Source: Paracoccus sp. MKU1 (GTDB taxonomy: Bacteria > Pseudomonadota > Alphaproteobacteria > Rhodobacterales > Rhodobacteraceae). From it: a stretch of 64,000 nt of DNA. The stretch lies in the NCBI RefSeq assembly GCF_001447385.1, contig NZ_LLWQ01000125.1, positions 60 through 64,059 of the forward strand. The letters run 5' to 3'. The translations under genes and the position numbers were made by a program. Positions within the stretch are counted from its first letter, which is position 1, and each line of letters opens with the position of its first letter. Shown piece after piece: positions 39,869-47,180 of this stretch. Under the pieces are notes generated by a model. It ran no database searches. It saw only the letters and a program-made list of their open reading frames with translations, and had not been told where the DNA came from.

Positions 39869-41433
39869 ACAGCATCCTCACGTTTCTCGATCCAGCCCGA
39901 CAAGATTTGCAGGCTTTCGTCCTTGCGCGATTTCATCAGCTCCTTGAGCCGTCCGACCGGATCACCGTCCTCTGCTCCGACGGGCCGGAAGTCGATCTCG
40001 GGGACGACATTGGCGATGGCCGGGGCCGGCGCGCCGTCGGCCCGGGCGGCTTCAAGGGCTGGTGGCGGTTCAGAGCGGTCCAGCACGGCCTGGCCCGGAT
40101 GGCCTGCGGATTTCGACCTCAGCAGCGGGCGCAACAGGAACGCCGCCAGCGCCAGCGCGAAAAAGCCGACCAGGGCGATGCGGATCAGCCCGTTCAGGTC
40201 CAGCTTCGACAGGAAGCCGCCGGTACTGGCCAGGGTGCCCGCCTCGGAAAGCGAGGCGAAGGGCAGCGATTTCACCGTGATCGCATCGCCCCGCGCCTCG
40301 TCGAAGCCGACGGCCGAGGCGACGAGTTCGCGGATCGCCTGAAGCTCGGCCTCCTCGCGCGGGACCAGGGCGATTTCGCCATTGGCCTCGGTCCGGGCGA
40401 CGCCGTTCACCAGCACGGCGACCGTCAGGCGGCGGGTGGCGCCGGGCTGGCGCGTCACCTCGCGCGTGACCTTGCTGACCTCGAAATTCGAGCGCTGGCG
40501 GGTCTCCGACCGCGAGGAACGGCTTTGATCGCCGGCACCGTCCTGTCCCTCGGGCAGGTTCGAGGCGGCGGTGACCGCGCCCTGCTGCGAATTGGTGCTT
40601 TGATCGGCGGTTTCCTCGCTTTCCTGCGAGATCAGCGCGCGTTCCTGCGGGTCGAAACGCTGCTCGGTCAGCAATTCGGATTCGTTGACCACGTCCAGAT
40701 GCAGCTCGACGATGGCATTGCCGTGGCCGACATGCGCGGCCAGGATGCGTTCGACATTGCGCTTCATCTCGGCCTCGCGATCCTCGCCGGCGAATTCCTC
40801 GCCCGAGGAGATCACGCCGCGCTCGCTGTCGATCACCGCCACCCGGTCCGCCGACATGCCCGGAACGCCAGAGGAAACAAGGAATTTCAGTGCTTTGGCT
40901 TGGCCGCGGTTGATCGGCGTGCCGTCGGTCGTCAGGGTGACCGAGGCGGTCGCCTCGGCCTCGCGCCGATAGCCGCGGCCGCTGGGGACGGCCAGATGCA
41001 CGCGCGCCGCCTTGACGTTCGGCAGGGCCAGGATGGTGCGCGCCAACTCGCCCTCCTTGGCGCGCCAATAGGCGGCATCGAACATCTGCGAGGTGGTGCC
41101 GAAACCCGACATGCCGTCGAGAATCTCATAGCCCATGCCCCCGGCCGAGGGCAGCCCCTCGCCGGCCAGTGCCATGCGCAATTCGTCCCTGCGGCTTTCT
41201 GCGACCCAGATCGAATCGCCCCGGATCTCATAGCGGATGCCGGACTTCTCGACTGCGGCCATGACGGCGCCGGATTGCTGGGGATCGAGCCCGGAATAGA
41301 GCAACGCCATGCCGGGCCGGCCCGCCATCCAGGACAGCCCGGCAATGGCGGCAAATGTGAACAGGAAGGCCGCCATCAGCGTGGCCCTCTGCCTTGCGCT
41401 TCGTTCGCGCCAGTAGTCCAGCAGCTTCTGCAA
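39865..41433 (-). CDS. fliF: Flagellar MS-ring protein FliF
   Basis: The 522-residue protein has two membrane segments (about 20-42 and 410-430) flanking a periplasmic ring domain. Clear FliF motifs are RRDELRMALAGEGLPSAGGMGYEILDGMSGFGTTSQMFDAAYWRAKEGELARTIL and VKAARVHLAVPSGRGYRREAEATASVTL. The C-terminal KELMKSRKDESLQILSGWIEK is the FliG-binding tail. It anchors the flagellar basal body in the inner membrane. It is first in the leftward operon and is divergent from fliL. Confidence 0.93.
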   Translation of the reverse strand: MQKLLDYWRERSARQRATLMAAFLFTFAAIAGLSWMAGRPGMALLYSGLDPQQSGAVMAAVEKSGIRYEIRGDSIWVAESRRDELRMALAGEGLPSAGGMGYEILDGMSGFGTTSQMFDAAYWRAKEGELARTILALPNVKAARVHLAVPSGRGYRREAEATASVTLTTDGTPINRGQAKALKFLVSSGVPGMSADRVAVIDSERGVISSGEEFAGEDREAEMKRNVERILAAHVGHGNAIVELHLDVVNESELLTEQRFDPQERALISQESEETADQSTNSQQGAVTAASNLPEGQDGAGDQSRSSRSETRQRSNFEVSKVTREVTRQPGATRRLTVAVLVNGVARTEANGEIALVPREEAELQAIRELVASAVGFDEARGDAITVKSLPFASLSEAGTLASTGGFLSKLDLNGLIRIALVGFFALALAAFLLRPLLRSKSAGHPGQAVLDRSEPPPALEAARADGAPAPAIANVVPEIDFRPVGAEDGDPVGRLKELMKSRKDESLQILSGWIEKREDAV

Positions 41434-41490
41434 AACCGTCCCCTTCGAATCGCCGTGATCCTCGTCACGACCGTCATGGCATGGGGGCGA

Positions 41491-41505
41491 TTAAGAATTG
41501 GTTAG
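41491..41505. promoter_or_regulatory. CtrA-type box between fliF and fliL
   Basis: TTAAGAATTGGTTAG (41491-41505) is TTAA-N7-TTAG, one base from the CtrA consensus TTAA-N7-TTAA. It lies in the 114-bp divergent region, 58 bp from the fliF start and 43 bp from the fliL start. In Rhodobacterales the CckA-ChpT-CtrA pathway controls flagellar genes, so the site plausibly activates both arms. Confidence 0.6.
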
Positions 41506-41547
41506 CCCGCGAGTGATATCCAGACCCCGGACGGATGGAGAATCACC

Positions 41548-42030
41548 ATGACCGATGTCGCCGACATCAACGCGGAAAGAAAACCCGGCGGGAGGATCGG
41601 CCGCATCCTGTTGCCGCTGGGCTTGGCCCTTGTCCTGGGCGGCGCGGGTTTCGCCACGACCTGGCTCGGCTTCTGGTCGCCGGTGTCGCTTTTCGCAGCG
41701 AAGGAACAGGCCGCCGAGGCCGTGGCCGCGCCGGCCGTGGCCTTCGTCGATATTCCCCAGATCGTTCTGACGCTGGCCGGGCCGGGGACGCGGACCCTGG
41801 TGATGACCGTCAAGATCGAGACCGATCAGAGCCACCGGGCCGAGGTCGAGCATCTGACCCCGCGCCTGCTGGACAGTTTCAACAGCTTTCTTGCCGATAT
41901 CGACCGTGCGGCCTTCGAGAAGCGCGGAATACTGGACATCGTCCGGGACGAACTGGCGACTCGCGCCGTCTTCGTCCTGGGCAAGGAGGCCTTCACCGAT
42001 GTCCTCATCACGGAGTTCAGGATCCAATGA
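41548..42030 (+). CDS. fliL: Flagellar basal body-associated protein FliL
   Basis: The 160-residue protein has an N-terminal membrane segment (residues 16-39) and the FliL periplasmic domain: FVDIPQIVLTLAGPGTRTLVMTVKIETDQSHRAEVEHLTPRLLDSFNSFLADIDRAAFEKRGILDIVRDELATRA. FliL helps hold and tune the MotAB stator. It leads the rightward arm and overlaps the next gene (ATGA). Confidence 0.9.
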   Translation: MTDVADINAERKPGGRIGRILLPLGLALVLGGAGFATTWLGFWSPVSLFAAKEQAAEAVAAPAVAFVDIPQIVLTLAGPGTRTLVMTVKIETDQSHRAEVEHLTPRLLDSFNSFLADIDRAAFEKRGILDIVRDELATRAVFVLGKEAFTDVLITEFRIQ

Positions 42031-42374
42031 CGGTTGCGCAGCTTCTACAGGTCATTCTGATTGCCTTCACCATCGGGCTATCGGGATTCTGCTTCACGCT
42101 GGCGCGGCGGCTGCGCAAGCTGAACGATCTGGAAACCGGCCTGGGCGGCGCCATCGCCGTCATGACCAGCGAAATCAGCCGGCTGGAAAAATCTATCCTG
42201 CTGGCCAAGGCGGAGGCCACCGCCGCCACGCAGGCGCTTGCCGACGAGATCGAGCGCGCCAAGCAGGAGCGCGCCTTCTGGATGTTGCAGCAGAAATTCG
42301 CCGCGGCCGGCCCGCCGCGGCCTGCCCGTCTGCAACGCCGCCGCCGGCGCGAAGGGGCGGTGGCCGATGCGTAA
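42027..42374 (+). CDS. Small membrane protein of the flagellar cluster
   Basis: The 115-residue protein has one N-terminal hydrophobic segment (residues 6-25, LQVILIAFTIGLSGFCFTLA) and then a charged coiled coil (LRKLNDLETGLGGAIAVMTSEISRLEKSILLAKAEATAATQAL...). The basic C-terminus is RPARLQRRRRREGAVADA. It resembles proteins placed between fliL and motE-like genes in other Rhodobacterales flagellar loci, but I do not recognise a characterised family. A role in stator or chaperone assembly is only suggested by its position. Confidence 0.65.
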   Translation: MTVAQLLQVILIAFTIGLSGFCFTLARRLRKLNDLETGLGGAIAVMTSEISRLEKSILLAKAEATAATQALADEIERAKQERAFWMLQQKFAAAGPPRPARLQRRRRREGAVADA

Positions 42375-42918
42375 GCCGATCCTGTCGCTTCTGGGCGGCG
42401 TGATGATCCTGGCCGCGGCCGGCCAGGCGGTGATGCTGATGGACGGGCTGTCGCGGCTGTCTGCACATGCCGAACCCTCCGAGCTGATGGCCGGCTGCAC
42501 CGACGTTCCCGAGGCCGTGGCCCTGGCCGAGACGCTGCGCGAGCGTGCCCTGCGCATCGACCGCTACATGCAGGATATCGACCGCCGCAAGGCCGAGCTC
42601 GCCTTTGCGGAAAAGCAGCTTACCGGGCGGCTTGTCGAGCTGCGCAAGCTCAAGCGGCAGATCGCCCAGGGCAATCAAGGCCAGAGCCAGGCGCAGAACG
42701 AGGATATCGCCCGCCTGATCGCGGTTTATGACCAGATGAAGCCGGAACAGGCGGCCATGGTCCTGTCGAATCTGCCTCCCGATTTCGCCGCGCAGATCCT
42801 GGCCCGGGTCCAGCCGGAAACCGGCGCACGCATCATGGCTTCGGTCGAGCCCGGCCATGCGGCGGTCCTGACCTCATATATGGGCGCCATCAGGGCAGCC
42901 AGGAAGCAGGTAGAATAA
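42367..42918 (+). CDS. motE: MotE-family flagellar protein
   Basis: The 183-residue protein has a signal/anchor (residues 5-24), a long coiled coil (ETLRERALRIDRYMQDIDRRKAELAFAEKQLTGRLVELRKLKRQI) and a C-terminal MgtE-N-like domain: IARLIAVYDQMKPEQAAMVLSNLPPDFAAQILARVQPETGARIMASV. MotE proteins help MotC or stator function in alphaproteobacteria. It overlaps its upstream neighbour by 8 bp and motA by one base (TAATG), fixing it as a motility gene. Confidence 0.8.
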   Translation: MRKPILSLLGGVMILAAAGQAVMLMDGLSRLSAHAEPSELMAGCTDVPEAVALAETLRERALRIDRYMQDIDRRKAELAFAEKQLTGRLVELRKLKRQIAQGNQGQSQAQNEDIARLIAVYDQMKPEQAAMVLSNLPPDFAAQILARVQPETGARIMASVEPGHAAVLTSYMGAIRAARKQVE

Positions 42919-43364
42919 TGTTCGGCATGATCGGCATCGTCGTGACCTTCGGGATGGTCTTCGGCGGCTACATCCTGGCAGGCGGAAAGCTGGGGGTGAT
43001 CCTGCATTCGCTGCCCTTCGAGCTGATGATGATCGGCGGGGCGGCGATCGGTTCGTTCCTGCTCTCGAATGAGACGGCAGTCATCAAGCAGGCGCTGGCC
43101 GGCATCGGTCGCTCGCTCAAGGGGCCGCGCTGGCACGAATCCGACGTGCAGGACGTGCTTTGCCTGCTGTTTCAACTGCTGCGGATCGCCCGCGCCAGCC
43201 CGGTCGAGCTGGAGGAGCATATCGAGAATCCCGAATCCTCGCCGATTTTCCAGGCTTACCCGCGGATACTGGCCGACGAGCATGTCGTGAACCTGATTGC
43301 CGATACGCTGCGCTCGGCGAGCCTGAACTACGATGATCCCTATCAGGTGGCAGATTTTGCATGA
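42918..43364 (+). pseudogene. motA: motA, 5' part, interrupted by the integrated element
   Basis: Codons 1-140 and the start of codon 141 encode the first half of the stator protein MotA: TM1 (residues 2-22), TM2 (about 34-52) and most of the cytoplasmic torque domain, with PRILADEHVVNLIADTLRSASLNYDDPYQV. The sequence reads straight into the integrated element at 43339 and stops after four foreign codons at 43364. The missing half (TM3, TM4 and the proton-channel region) is at 53650-54095. The truncated product cannot form a working stator, so this strain should have paralysed or unmotored flagella unless another motA exists elsewhere. Confidence 0.95.
43339..43348 (+). repeat. attL core: 10-bp direct repeat
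   Basis: CCTATCAGGT at 43339-43348 is repeated exactly at 53650-53659. The flanking bases differ on both sides. Removing one copy plus the intervening DNA restores the motA frame (codon phase 421 and 55 from the two start points are both 1 mod 3). Confidence 0.93.
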
Positions 43365-43424
43365 TTTTCACGATTATTCATACGGTTAATGGATTGTGTC
43401 CCGGCCTCTGGGGTGGCGTGTCCC
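43353..43424 (+). repeat. Candidate integrase arm-type sites, left end
   Basis: GATTTTGC (43353-43360), TGATTTTCA (43362-43370) and two GTGTCCC copies (43396-43402 and 43418-43424) lie just inside attL. The same three words recur beside attR at 53584-53623. Short repeated words flanking the core are typical of tyrosine-integrase arm sites. Confidence 0.45.
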
Positions 43425-43428
43425 ATTT

Positions 43429-44436
43429 TCACACCTCCCCCATAACCAGGCGGACGATTTGTTCACGGTCGGCGGCGCGGGTGTATCGTTCCACTTCTTT
43501 CAGCGTCAGATGCCCAGCCATCGCGGCAATCTGATGGACGGTCTTGCCGTTTTCGGCCCAGTAGACGCAGAAGGCTTTCCGCAGGCCGTGCAGTCTCGCT
43601 TTCATTCCCGCCGCCACCGCTGCATCCTCGAAACGCTGTCCAAGGCTCTGCGGTTGGTATGGCTTGCGCCACTTCGACAGGATGAACGTTGGCGAAATGT
43701 CCGGCGTCCGGGCGATGACAGCCCGCAGTTCCGGGGTGATGGGCACATAGCTGGGCACGCCGGTTTTTACCCGGTTGAAGATCAGCACGTTGCCCTTGAT
43801 GTTGTGCCGGCCGATCACGGCCAGGTCGGCCCGCGCCGCGCCGGTATATAGGCCGAGGTCGAATATCAGCCGCTCAACCGTCCCAACCTCCCATCGCTTG
43901 ATGAACGCCGCGATATCGTCCGCGTCCGCAGTCGGAAGCTCATTCGGCACGGGCCGGTCGATCTCTATGCCAACCAGAGGGTTGCGGGCGATGAAACCGA
44001 GGCGTTTCACATGCTCGAACACCGGCCGAAGCGCCTTGAAGTCATTGACAGCCCCATGCCCGCCCTTGGCGTAAAGCGCGTTCTCGATATCGCGTGGAGT
44101 GATGGCAGAGAGCGGGCGATTGCCCTGGGCGCGCACATAACGCTTGAGGATCGCTTGCCGGGCTTTCCGGGTGCCTTCACTGTATTCGTTCAGCCACTTC
44201 CAGTTGCCGGATGTGTAAAGATCAACGGCCCAAGCGAATGTCCCGCTCTTGGGCGTGGAAGTGTCTGGCGGGCGATGTTCCCATCGAGCATGTTCGGCGC
44301 AGTAGGCGGCGAACACGCGCGGATCGGTAGGGTGTAGGCCATGCACCCCAAGCGAGATTTCTTTGTCGCCCCGGCGATAAGTGTGGAACCAGCGCCCCCG
44401 GCGCAGTTTCGAGCGGAGATAGGGCACGGTTTTCAT
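43429..44436 (-). CDS. int: Tyrosine-type site-specific integrase
   Basis: The 335-residue recombinase has a SAM-like core-binding region (about 65-160, SGNWKWLNEYSEGTRKARQAILKRYV) and a catalytic domain with the full R-K-H-R-H-Y set: Arg in GAARADLAVI (near 200), HGLRKAF (near 283), GH in AGHLTLKEV (near 306) and the nucleophilic Tyr in RYTRAAD (near 316). It is placed 80 bp inside attL, pointing toward it. It should carry out integration at CCTATCAGGT in motA and, with a directionality factor, excision. Its start overlaps the stop of a 63-codon gene (ATGA). Confidence 0.93.
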   Translation of the reverse strand: MKTVPYLRSKLRRGRWFHTYRRGDKEISLGVHGLHPTDPRVFAAYCAEHARWEHRPPDTSTPKSGTFAWAVDLYTSGNWKWLNEYSEGTRKARQAILKRYVRAQGNRPLSAITPRDIENALYAKGGHGAVNDFKALRPVFEHVKRLGFIARNPLVGIEIDRPVPNELPTADADDIAAFIKRWEVGTVERLIFDLGLYTGAARADLAVIGRHNIKGNVLIFNRVKTGVPSYVPITPELRAVIARTPDISPTFILSKWRKPYQPQSLGQRFEDAAVAAGMKARLHGLRKAFCVYWAENGKTVHQIAAMAGHLTLKEVERYTRAADREQIVRLVMGEV

Positions 44437-44624
44437 GCGCCCTCCGCAGAGAACGGCTTGTTGTCCCAGTTGCTAACATGCTTGCGAGCTTCGGGATATT
44501 CGAAGGTGACGCCCTCCGGCCCCACCCGCGCGATTCGAGCGCCGGGATGAAGCGAAGCAACGACCTTATGCGCCTCCTGGATCTGGCGCTCGGTTGGCAT
44601 GGAAGGGGCCGAGGGGCGGGACAT
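44433..44624 (-). CDS. Small protein upstream of the integrase, possible excisionase
   Basis: The 63-residue protein (MPTERQIQEAHKVVASLHPG...RVGPEGVTFEYPE) overlaps the integrase start by an ATGA and has GAGGAGGG upstream. It has a basic N-terminal half and a short beta pattern near RIARVGPEGVTFEYP. Directionality factors often sit next to int, but no MerR- or AlpA-like helix-turn-helix is clear. Function is unknown. Confidence 0.55.
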   Translation of the reverse strand: MSRPSAPSMPTERQIQEAHKVVASLHPGARIARVGPEGVTFEYPEARKHVSNWDNKPFSAEGA

Positions 44625-44626
44625 CG

Positions 44627-44899
44627 CTATCCCTCCTCGCCAGTTGCCGGCTTGTCGCGCCAGACGCCACGCTTGGCCTCACGCTGCAACGCATCCACGC
44701 CGGCATAGGCTCGCACCACGCAGGCGTTCAGGATTTCCAGCACCGTCGCCACCTCATTGGTAATGCGCTCGGCATTGTTCCCGTCCGCGTCCATGAGGGC
44801 ACAATGGGCAGCCGAGAGCAGGTCCAGCATGCGATCAAGGATCGCCGGGGCTTCGTCCGCCGGATCATCCTTGCAGAGCAGATCAGCAAAATCCCTCAT
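44627..44899 (-). CDS. Hypothetical protein of the element, 90 residues
   Basis: The acidic 90-residue helical protein (DFADLLCKDDPADEAPAILDRMLDLLSAAHCALMDADG...) has no recognisable motif. It lies between two other small genes with 2-bp and ATGA-type junctions, so it belongs to the same leftward early operon as int. It could be a regulator or helper-interaction protein; this is a guess from position. Confidence 0.6.
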   Translation of the reverse strand: MRDFADLLCKDDPADEAPAILDRMLDLLSAAHCALMDADGNNAERITNEVATVLEILNACVVRAYAGVDALQREAKRGVWRDKPATGEEG

Positions 44900-45147
44900 G
44901 CCGCCACCTCGAACCGCTGGGGCGTATCGAGGCCATGCGCGATGGCGCTGGTGATCGAGGAAAGCGCCGTGGCGATCTCGATGCTGGTTTCCTGAAATTC
45001 CACGTCATCCGCCAGCGCGTTCAGCGCATCGGCCAGCGCCTGCGCCTTCACCGCGAAGGAATGCAGGCGGCCGAGATGGGCGTACAGAGCGGGCGACATG
45101 GTGCTGCCGCTCCCCTTGACTTCGTTGATGGTTTGGCCCATTTTCAT
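44896..45147 (-). CDS. Hypothetical protein of the element, 83 residues
   Basis: The 83-residue protein (MKMGQTINEVKGSGSTMSPAL...SIEIATALSSITSAIAHG) is mostly helical with heptad-like Leu/Ala spacing. A TTG at 45153 and ATG at 45147 are both possible; AGGA lies 8 bp before 45147, so 45147 is preferred. It overlaps the next gene (ATGA). Confidence 0.55.
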   Translation of the reverse strand: MKMGQTINEVKGSGSTMSPALYAHLGRLHSFAVKAQALADALNALADDVEFQETSIEIATALSSITSAIAHGLDTPQRFEVAA

Positions 45148-45171
45148 GGTCAAGATCCTTTTCTCACAGGT

Positions 45172-45387
45172 TTAGGATTGCTTGAGACCGTCAGGGTGGC
45201 CGCCCTGGCGGTCTTGCTCGTTTCCGGCATCCCAGCCGATGGCCTTCCGCAGGTGAAAAACAATCTCTGCGTTCATCGACCGTTCATTCTGGGACGCCAG
45301 CACCTTGATCCGGTCCCGCATCCCGTCCGGAAGACGAATGATGAACCGATCAAGCTGGCCGCTAGGGTAGTCTTCTCGTTTCTTCAA
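45172..45387 (-). CDS. Arc-type ribbon-helix-helix regulator, leftward
   Basis: The 71-residue protein has the Arc-family strand and helices: QLDRFIIRLPDGMRDRIKVLASQNERSMNAEIVFHLRKAIG. It would bind DNA as dimers of dimers. Its partner across the divergent promoter region carries the same RLPDGMRDRIK...SMNAEIV block, so the two are paralogues. It heads the leftward early genes and probably regulates them. Confidence 0.82.
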   Translation of the reverse strand: MKKREDYPSGQLDRFIIRLPDGMRDRIKVLASQNERSMNAEIVFHLRKAIGWDAGNEQDRQGGHPDGLKQS

Positions 45388-45397
45388 AACCGACTCC

Positions 45398-45470
45398 TAT
45401 CCGTTGGGTATGCAGGGACGCTACCCGTTGGATAGGTCTTGCGTCAATCTCAAAATACATCCAATGGGTA
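45398..45470. promoter_or_regulatory. Three operator-like sites between the divergent RHH genes
   Basis: TATCCGTTGGGTA (45398-45410), TACCCGTTGGATA (45422-45434) and CATCCAATGGGTA (45458-45470) share the pattern YAYCC-N3-GGRTA, each a small imperfect palindrome. Starts are 24 and 36 bp apart. The first is 10 bp from the leftward regulator start and the third is 3 bp from the rightward one, a lysogeny-switch-like layout. Confidence 0.65.
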
Positions 45471-45473
45471 TGA

Positions 45474-45902
45474 ATGGCTGAAGAATCGACCCGTGCTTGG
45501 AAAGATCAGTATATGCTCCGCCTTCCGGACGGGATGCGGGACCGGATCAAGGCTGTTGCCGAGGCGAACAACCGCAGCATGAACGCCGAGATTGTCGCAA
45601 CGCTTGAGGAAAAATATCCCGCACCGAAGCCGGAAAGCCGCCTGATATCGCGGCTACATCACCTTATCGACATATTCGATGACACTGTGATGAGTGACAA
45701 ACTGTCGAATGAACGGCGCGAGCATATGCTTTCGCTGTTCAAGGATTCGATCGTGGATGTCATTGACCGCATGACGGAAGACGAATTAGCGCGCGTCCGG
45801 GCAGAGACGTCCTTTCCTGGCGAGCTTGACCAATTCGAGGACTGGCCTCCGCAACGCTGGCGCTCTGGCGGAACCGGCGATGCCATGGGCGGGCGAAGCT
45901 AG
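45474..45902 (+). CDS. Arc-type ribbon-helix-helix regulator, rightward
   Basis: The 142-residue protein has an Arc-family domain at residues 10-45 (QYMLRLPDGMRDRIKAVAEANNRSMNAEIVATLEEKYP) and an acidic helical extension (about 55-120). It is the only rightward gene of the element. Its stop TAG and that of the convergent zinc-finger gene share the palindrome CTAG at 45899-45902. It is likely the repressor or counter-repressor opposite the leftward RHH. Confidence 0.8.
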   Translation: MAEESTRAWKDQYMLRLPDGMRDRIKAVAEANNRSMNAEIVATLEEKYPAPKPESRLISRLHHLIDIFDDTVMSDKLSNERREHMLSLFKDSIVDVIDRMTEDELARVRAETSFPGELDQFEDWPPQRWRSGGTGDAMGGRS

Positions 45903-46429
45903 CCCTTCCTGCGCCTTCGCAGCTCATCCCGACAGGCCCGCGAACAGGTCACTTGCTCGATCCGGTGCGGCTTGAACACCGCCTGGCAGACCGGGCAGGT
46001 CTTGGGGTGCCGCTTGCGCCGGCTGGCCGCATAGCAGGGATGGGCACAGAATTTCCCGAAGCCTCGGAAGGTCTTGCCGCAATGCTGACAGGTCCGCCGC
46101 GTCTTCTGCATGTCTGCCTGCGCACGGCTCTGGCAAGGCTTGCTGCAATAGATCACGTCGCCGCGCGCCTCGGCCGGGATCGGGCCGCTGCACCACAGGC
46201 ATGTGCGACCCTGCCGCGCCGCAATGCGTTCGGCCCGTGCCTGGGCGGTTTGCGCGGCCTGACGACAGGTCTTGCTGCAATACATGCGGTTCGCGGATGA
46301 ACCTTCCGGCAACGGCCCGCCGCAATATTCACACTCGGCCGTCAGTCCGAATTGACCGCCATATGCACCGCCTGATCCTCCGACGCCTGCCGCATCCTCG
46401 TCATCCAGTTCGCATGGCTGGTGTTGCAT
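45899..46429 (-). CDS. Zinc-finger array protein of unknown function
   Basis: The C-terminal 130 residues hold four Cys4 knuckles in series: CEYCGGPLPEGSSANRMYCSKTC, CLWCSGPIPAEARGDVIYCSKPC, CQHCGKTFRGFGKFCAHPC and CPVCQAVFKPHRIEQVTCSRAC. Each has CxxC at the first pair and CxxxC at the second. The start is uncertain; ATG 46429 is in frame but overlaps the upstream gene by 88 bp, and a shorter form from near 46345 would begin at the first knuckle. Nucleic-acid or protein binding is plausible. The stop is shared with the convergent regulator. Confidence 0.65.
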   Translation of the reverse strand: MQHQPCELDDEDAAGVGGSGGAYGGQFGLTAECEYCGGPLPEGSSANRMYCSKTCRQAAQTAQARAERIAARQGRTCLWCSGPIPAEARGDVIYCSKPCQSRAQADMQKTRRTCQHCGKTFRGFGKFCAHPCYAASRRKRHPKTCPVCQAVFKPHRIEQVTCSRACRDELRRRRKG

Positions 46430-46848
46430 AGCCGGCTGCAAAACTTGTAGTGCCCCTCGGGCAAGGGCTTGTGGCAGCGAACGCAGCGCGTCCGCTCGAT
46501 CAGGGTTCCCGCTTCGATAGTCCATTCCGGCTGTCCTTCATACCAGTCGGGCCGCTCGGCCCCCACGCTGTTGAACACCTCGGCCATCAGGTCGCGCGCC
46601 ATCAGGTCGGCCGAGGTCCAGCCCCAGCCTTGCAGGCAGAAATCGGCGCGCAGCCCCGCCCGCAGCGGCCCCTCAAGGCCGAAGATGGATGCCGTCTCGC
46701 CCGCCTCGAAAGCCAGGCGCACCAGCGCGGCCAGATCCTTGACCATGGCGTGAAACCGGCCGGCGCCGACGCGGCCGCGCAGGGCATCGCGTTCTCGGTT
46801 CCTTTCCCGGCGCAGCCGCCTTTTCATCTCGGGGGACATGACAAGCAT
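46342..46848 (-). CDS. Zinc-knuckle protein adjacent to the head genes
   Basis: The 168-residue protein has a very basic N-terminus (KRRLRRERNRERDALRGRVGAGRF), a central WEGQPEW-like region and one Cys4 knuckle, CVRCHKPLPEGHYKFCSRLCN, near the C-terminus. That knuckle is the same type as the four in the next gene, suggesting that the two were once one protein or are a recent duplication. The start overlaps the head-closure gene by one base. Confidence 0.65.
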   Translation of the reverse strand: MLVMSPEMKRRLRRERNRERDALRGRVGAGRFHAMVKDLAALVRLAFEAGETASIFGLEGPLRAGLRADFCLQGWGWTSADLMARDLMAEVFNSVGAERPDWYEGQPEWTIEAGTLIERTRCVRCHKPLPEGHYKFCSRLCNTSHANWMTRMRQASEDQAVHMAVNSD

Positions 46849-47180
46849 CAGCGCGCCTCCGCCAGCATCTCAAGAAACGCGCGGTCTTGGCTTTCTCTCG
46901 GGTTTTCCTTGATCGCGTAGGTTCGCCCGTCGATTCTGGCTTTCCATTCGCTGGTGATGAGGCGGGTGTTCTCGCTGGCCCGAACCGTGATGATCGCCGG
47001 GTTCTTCGCTTCAATCCGGGCATGCATGACTTCCTCCCCGCCGCGCAACGGCAGGACATGCGCCCAGAGCGTGAATTGCGGATCATACCCTTGGATAATC
47101 CTCCCGTTCGCATCCACTTCCTTGCGCGGTTTCAGGAACTCGGCCCGGTTCGTCAGGCTATATGCGCCGTTCCTGCCCAT
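46848..47180 (-). CDS. Phage head closure (head-tail joining) protein
   Basis: The 110-residue protein matches the SPP1 gp16/HK97 head-closure style: TNRAEFLKPRKEVDANGRIIQGYDPQFTLWAHVLPLRGGEEVMHARIEAKNPAIITVRAS and DGRTYAIKENPRESQDRAFLEM. It plugs the portal and makes the interface for a tail. ATG 47180 overlaps the portal stop by one base; a TTG at 47192 would extend it. Keeping this gene while lacking tail genes fits a satellite using a helper's tails. Confidence 0.75.
   Translation of the reverse strand: MGRNGAYSLTNRAEFLKPRKEVDANGRIIQGYDPQFTLWAHVLPLRGGEEVMHARIEAKNPAIITVRASENTRLITSEWKARIDGRTYAIKENPRESQDRAFLEMLAEAR

Noticed and set aside
41471..41490. Sigma-54 promoter TGGCATGGGGGCGA upstream of fliL
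   Set aside because: The GG and GC elements are too close together (seven bases rather than ten), so the -24/-12 spacing fails.
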